A stretch of DNA of 6,820 bases from Candidatus Puniceispirillum sp. Lineage in GTDB: Bacteria; Pseudomonadota; Alphaproteobacteria; Puniceispirillales; Puniceispirillaceae. The DNA lies in assembly GCA_018668795.1 (NCBI GenBank), contig JABJBD010000195.1, forward strand, positions 1 through 6,820, in the 5' to 3' direction. Positions 5,751 to 6,820 of the stretch are shown piece by piece. The notes under the pieces are model-generated. The model had not been told where the DNA came from, ran no database searches, and saw nothing but the letters and a program-made list of their open reading frames with translations. How positions within the stretch are numbered: the first letter of the stretch is position 1; every line of letters begins with the position of its first letter. Made by a program: the position numbers and the translations under genes.

Positions 5751-6820
5751 ATGAGTGACGAGAGCGGCAAAACAAAGAAACTGAGTTTGTCCAGCGGCAA
5801 GTTAACACTGGGTAGCTTGGATGCGGGCAAAATGCGGGCTGGTCCATCAGTGACCGGACGCAAAACGGTTCAGGTCGAAGTGCGCCGCAAACGCGCGCCT
5901 GCGGCACCGTCGCGTACAGGTCAGCCTGTTGCCGAGGTCGCTGCTCCGCCTGAAGCACCTACGGTAAGTGAAACCCCTGTTGCCGCCCCCGCCACACCGC
6001 TAGCGGCAGATGACAAATTAACCGCGCAAGAACGCGCGGCGCGCGTCCGTGCTTTGCAGGAAGGTTTGAAAAAACCAACCCCGGCAATAGGTGAAGATGA
6101 TGCCGCACCTGTTTCATCCGACGATATGGCGCCAGAAGCAACAACTGCAGAGGCCGAGATTGCCCCTGCGCCCGAACCAGACGTACCGCTTGATCCGGTT
6201 GAAGCACGACGCGCAGCTGAACTGGCCGAGCTTCGTGAAATTGAGGCCGGCGAAGAAGAGCGCCGCGCGTTAGAAGCCAAAAAACATGCCGATACGCAAG
6301 CGCGCCGTCAGGATGTGCCAGAGCGTGCTCCTGCTACGCCTACGCCACAAATGCCAGATCCAATCGGTGAAGCCCAGCAACGCCGCCGCAAGGCTGCTGA
6401 TGAAATGGCGCCGCGGCGTCCGGGCGCATCGCGCCGCGATACTAATAATCGTCGCCAATCGGGAAAGATGACCATCAATCAGGCGCTTTCAGGTGATGAA
6501 AGCCGTCGTCAACGGTCTTTGGCATCGGTCAAGCGGCAACGTGAAAAAGCGCGTATGCGTGAAGAACAGCCACAGGTCAAACAGGTCAGGGATGTAATCA
6601 TTCCAGATACGATTAGCGTTAGCGAGCTAGCCAATCGTATGGCCGAACGTACGGCTGATGTTGTCAAGGAGCTGATGAAGCTGGGCATTATGGCGACCGC
6701 CACACAGGCAATCGATGGTGAAACTGCCGAATTGGTTGTGGGTGAATTTGGCCATAAGGTTCAGCGTGTATCGGAGTCGGATATTGAAATTGGTCTGACA
6801 GGTGATGATGATGATGATGA
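5751..6820 (+). CDS. infB: Translation initiation factor IF-2, N-terminal part (3' end outside window)
   Basis: IF-2 is the GTPase that delivers formylmethionyl-tRNA to the 30S subunit and promotes subunit joining. The window holds 356 complete codons, open to the edge. The N terminus has the alphaproteobacterial pattern KKLSLSSGKLTL followed by GRKTVQVEVRRKR (36-48). A long low-complexity linker rich in Ala, Pro, Glu and Arg follows, including a charged, probably helical stretch at about 150-190. The IF2_N domain covers roughly 281-335, with VIIPDTISVSELANRMAER, then LMKLGIMATATQAIDGETAE and EFGHKVQRV. A run of Asp codons closes the window, as expected for the acidic linker just before the GTPase domain, so the PPVVTIMGHVDHGKT-type motif should start within some tens of bases beyond it. 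The start is ATG 5751, with AAAGGG upstream; an in-frame ATG at 5688 would add 21 residues. It is cotranscribed with nusA and the YlxR-type gene. Confidence 0.97.
   Translation, partial: MSDESGKTKKLSLSSGKLTLGSLDAGKMRAGPSVTGRKTVQVEVRRKRAPAAPSRTGQPVAEVAAPPEAPTVSETPVAAPATPLAADDKLTAQERAARVRALQEGLKKPTPAIGEDDAAPVSSDDMAPEATTAEAEIAPAPEPDVPLDPVEARRAAELAELREIEAGEEERRALEAKKHADTQARRQDVPERAPATPTPQMPDPIGEAQQRRRKAADEMAPRRPGASRRDTNNRRQSGKMTINQALSGDESRRQRSLASVKRQREKARMREEQPQVKQVRDVIIPDTISVSELANRMAERTADVVKELMKLGIMATATQAIDGETAELVVGEFGHKVQRVSESDIEIGLTGDDDDD

Overview
The window is a housekeeping stretch of an alphaproteobacterial chromosome, all genes on the + strand: the 3' end of lnt, then metK, trmB, rimP, nusA, a fused YlxR/L7Ae-type RNA-binding protein, and the 5' part of infB. 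The assignment to Alphaproteobacteria rests on the gene order, the YlxR-L7Ae fusion between nusA and infB, the MetK signature residues, the basic N-terminal motif of IF-2, and the GRRKGRPLR motif of TrmB. Base composition is moderate (roughly half GC by eye), and the gene order with this composition would fit a marine lineage such as SAR116, but that finer placement is only a guess.

Layout. Bases 2-676 hold the catalytic C-terminal part of apolipoprotein N-acyltransferase. After 40 bases comes metK (717-1895). A 70-100 base spacer with a 14-bp tandem duplication leads to trmB (1995-2732, possibly from 1965). The 133-base gap 2733-2865 contains a plausible promoter followed by a strong intrinsic-terminator hairpin, then rimP with a TTG start (2866-3354). 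The next 133-base gap carries a good Shine-Dalgarno, a possible 30-residue basic ORF whose stop overlaps the nusA start (TAATG), and short direct repeats. nusA (3488-5059) is followed 20 bases later by the ylxR-type gene (5080-5664), then 86 bases, then infB (5751 to beyond the window).

How the genes work together. rimP, nusA, the YlxR-type gene and infB form the classic transcription/translation operon: 30S maturation, transcription elongation/termination/antitermination, RNA binding, and initiator-tRNA delivery. It is normally followed by rbfA, truB, rpsO and pnp, which would lie outside the window. The upstream genes act in lipoprotein maturation (lnt), S-adenosylmethionine synthesis (metK) and SAM-dependent tRNA modification (trmB), so metK supplies the methyl donor used by its neighbour.

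No mobile element, CRISPR array, tRNA, rRNA or defence-like cassette was seen, and I do not claim a new biological system here. The points worth a second look are in the leaders: the possible coupled small ORF before nusA, the promoter-plus-terminator (attenuator-like) rimP leader, and alternative or overlapping starts at metK, trmB and infB.
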